Shown: positions 32,660 to 33,268 of the stretch, in pieces
Layout: the number at the start of each line of letters is the position of its first letter
Position numbering within the stretch: the first letter of the stretch is position 1
Assembly (NCBI GenBank): GCA_001773455.1
Contig: MEWR01000010.1
Span: 5,037-38,304, forward strand
DNA: 33,268 nt
Source: Candidatus Abawacabacteria bacterium RBG_16_42_10
Lineage (GTDB): Bacteria; Patescibacteriota; Gracilibacteria; RBG-16-42-10
Reading direction: 5' to 3'
Translations under genes and position numbers: made by a program
Notes under the pieces: model-generated
The model's input: the letters and a program-made list of their open reading frames with translations, nothing else
What the model was told of the DNA's origin: nothing
Database searches by the model: none

Positions 32660-33184
32660 TTAGTCTGCTGAAAATCCCAACTTTCCTTTTGGCCTGTCTT
32701 CTTCAGTAACCAATTGTTTGATAACATCGAAAATGACTTTGAAATGAGAGTCGTATTTCTTTTCCAATTCTTCGAGTTTTTTTCGTAATAAGTGATTACT
32801 GGATAACATTTCGCGTAGTTTAGTGAAGGTGCGCATGATTTGGATGTTTACATCGATAGCTCGCTCGCTTTTGAGTACACTCGATAACATGGCCACACCC
32901 TGTTCAGTGAACACATAAGGTTGTCTGCGGATTCCCATCCGTTGTTTTTTGGACATCACAAATTGTGATATCCAATTTGTGGCTTCAGTATGTGTTAGCC
33001 GGAACATAAAGTCCTCTGGGAAACGTCTAAGATTGCGTTTGACTGCTTGATTCAATGCTTGTGTTTTTACTCCGTACAGTACTGCTAAATCACGATCTAG
33101 CATGACTTTTTTCCCACGGATTAAGAATATTTTGTTTTCGATAGTTTCTATCGGCACAAGGACCAATCTTTCATTATTTGACAT
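32660..33184 (-). CDS. ORF6N-domain protein
   Basis: A 174-residue protein with an N-terminal ORF6N domain (about 12-125: KVMLDRDLAVLYGVKTQALNQ, RRFPEDFMFRLT, YVFTEQGVAMLSSVL, DVNIQIMRTFTKLREM) and a Lys/Glu-rich coil at the end (KLEELEKKYDSHFKVIFDVIKQLV). ORF6N is a DNA-binding domain known from phage antirepressors and common as lone genes in CPR and Bacteroidetes. A TATAAT (33206-33211 on minus) precedes the ATG by about 22 nt. A palindromic TCACAA-N-TTGTGA core lies within the coding sequence at 32951-32973. It sits upstream of CR10 on the same strand and may regulate it or be an unrelated mobile neighbour. Confidence 0.85.
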   Translation of the reverse strand: MSNNERLVLVPIETIENKIFLIRGKKVMLDRDLAVLYGVKTQALNQAVKRNLRRFPEDFMFRLTHTEATNWISQFVMSKKQRMGIRRQPYVFTEQGVAMLSSVLKSERAIDVNIQIMRTFTKLREMLSSNHLLRKKLEELEKKYDSHFKVIFDVIKQLVTEEDRPKGKLGFSAD

Positions 33185-33268
33185 AATATTTGGTTATTTT
33201 CATTCATTATATCAATGCAATTATGAAAATAATCTTCTTGACACTTCGGCTTTATTCCCTCCAGGGGC

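Overview
The window looks like a chromosomal piece of a Patescibacteria (CPR) bacterium, probably of the Parcubacteria side. The signs are low GC, very compact genes, almost no Shine-Dalgarno sequences, leaders that are short or nearly absent, the ordinary code (TGA is used as a stop), and typical CPR accessory families (ORF6N, Bro-N, single-domain GIY-YIG, membrane-helix-free VirD4-like ATPase). This placement is an inference from style; there is no rRNA or marker protein to prove it.

Region 1 (1-11.4 kb) is a fairly ordinary genome segment. It holds a fused-MFS/spermidine-synthase-type membrane protein cut by the left edge, an untranslated stretch that folds into a closed ~183-nt RNA (6S-like in architecture, identity unproven), a short MutY-type glycosylase, and a tight minus-strand operon (CobO-type adenosyltransferase, a two-repeat unknown protein, a DEDDy exonuclease, then ATPase and permease of an ABC-3 metal importer without a binding protein). 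After that come two unknown helical proteins, a family X DNA polymerase whose PHP nuclease domain is missing, a small membrane protein preceded by a remarkable hairpin, tRNA-Leu(CAG), a transglutaminase-like protein and a decayed Bro-N gene.

Region 2 (11.4-33.2 kb) is dominated by one gene family. Ten paralogues (called CR1 to CR10 here) of 511-564 residues, the richest with about 36-43 cysteines by eye count, fill half of the window. CR1-CR7 run head to tail on the plus strand with 1-18 nt between genes, behind a clear sigma-70-type promoter whose spacer contains a perfect palindrome, and divergent from a TrmB-type regulator. A VirD4/TraG-like ATPase with its own promoter separates them from CR8; CR9 and CR10 lie on the minus strand. 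Each CR protein has a zinc-ribbon module at both ends (resembling the zf-trcl type) and two Cys-studded repeat modules between, each closing with an FGC-x-GL...YC-x-x-N-x-QY-x-KEEY signature. CR1-CR6 keep the zinc ligands; CR7-CR10 progressively lose them. No signal peptides are visible, so the proteins are probably cytosolic. Their function is unknown to me; metal binding or storage, or redox work, are the obvious hypotheses.

The array shows active remodelling: a perfect 133-bp repeat spans two stop/start junctions, a palindromic insert sits in frame in CR7, and copies of an inverted-repeat element lie around CR8-CR10. One copy (26460-26625) is empty; another (29960-30473) carries a GIY-YIG nuclease gene at the equivalent internal position and has truncated an ORF6N gene. 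ORF6N genes flank CR10 on both sides. The region therefore reads as a lineage-specific, expanding gene family with a regulator, a pumping-type ATPase and small selfish elements as neighbours.
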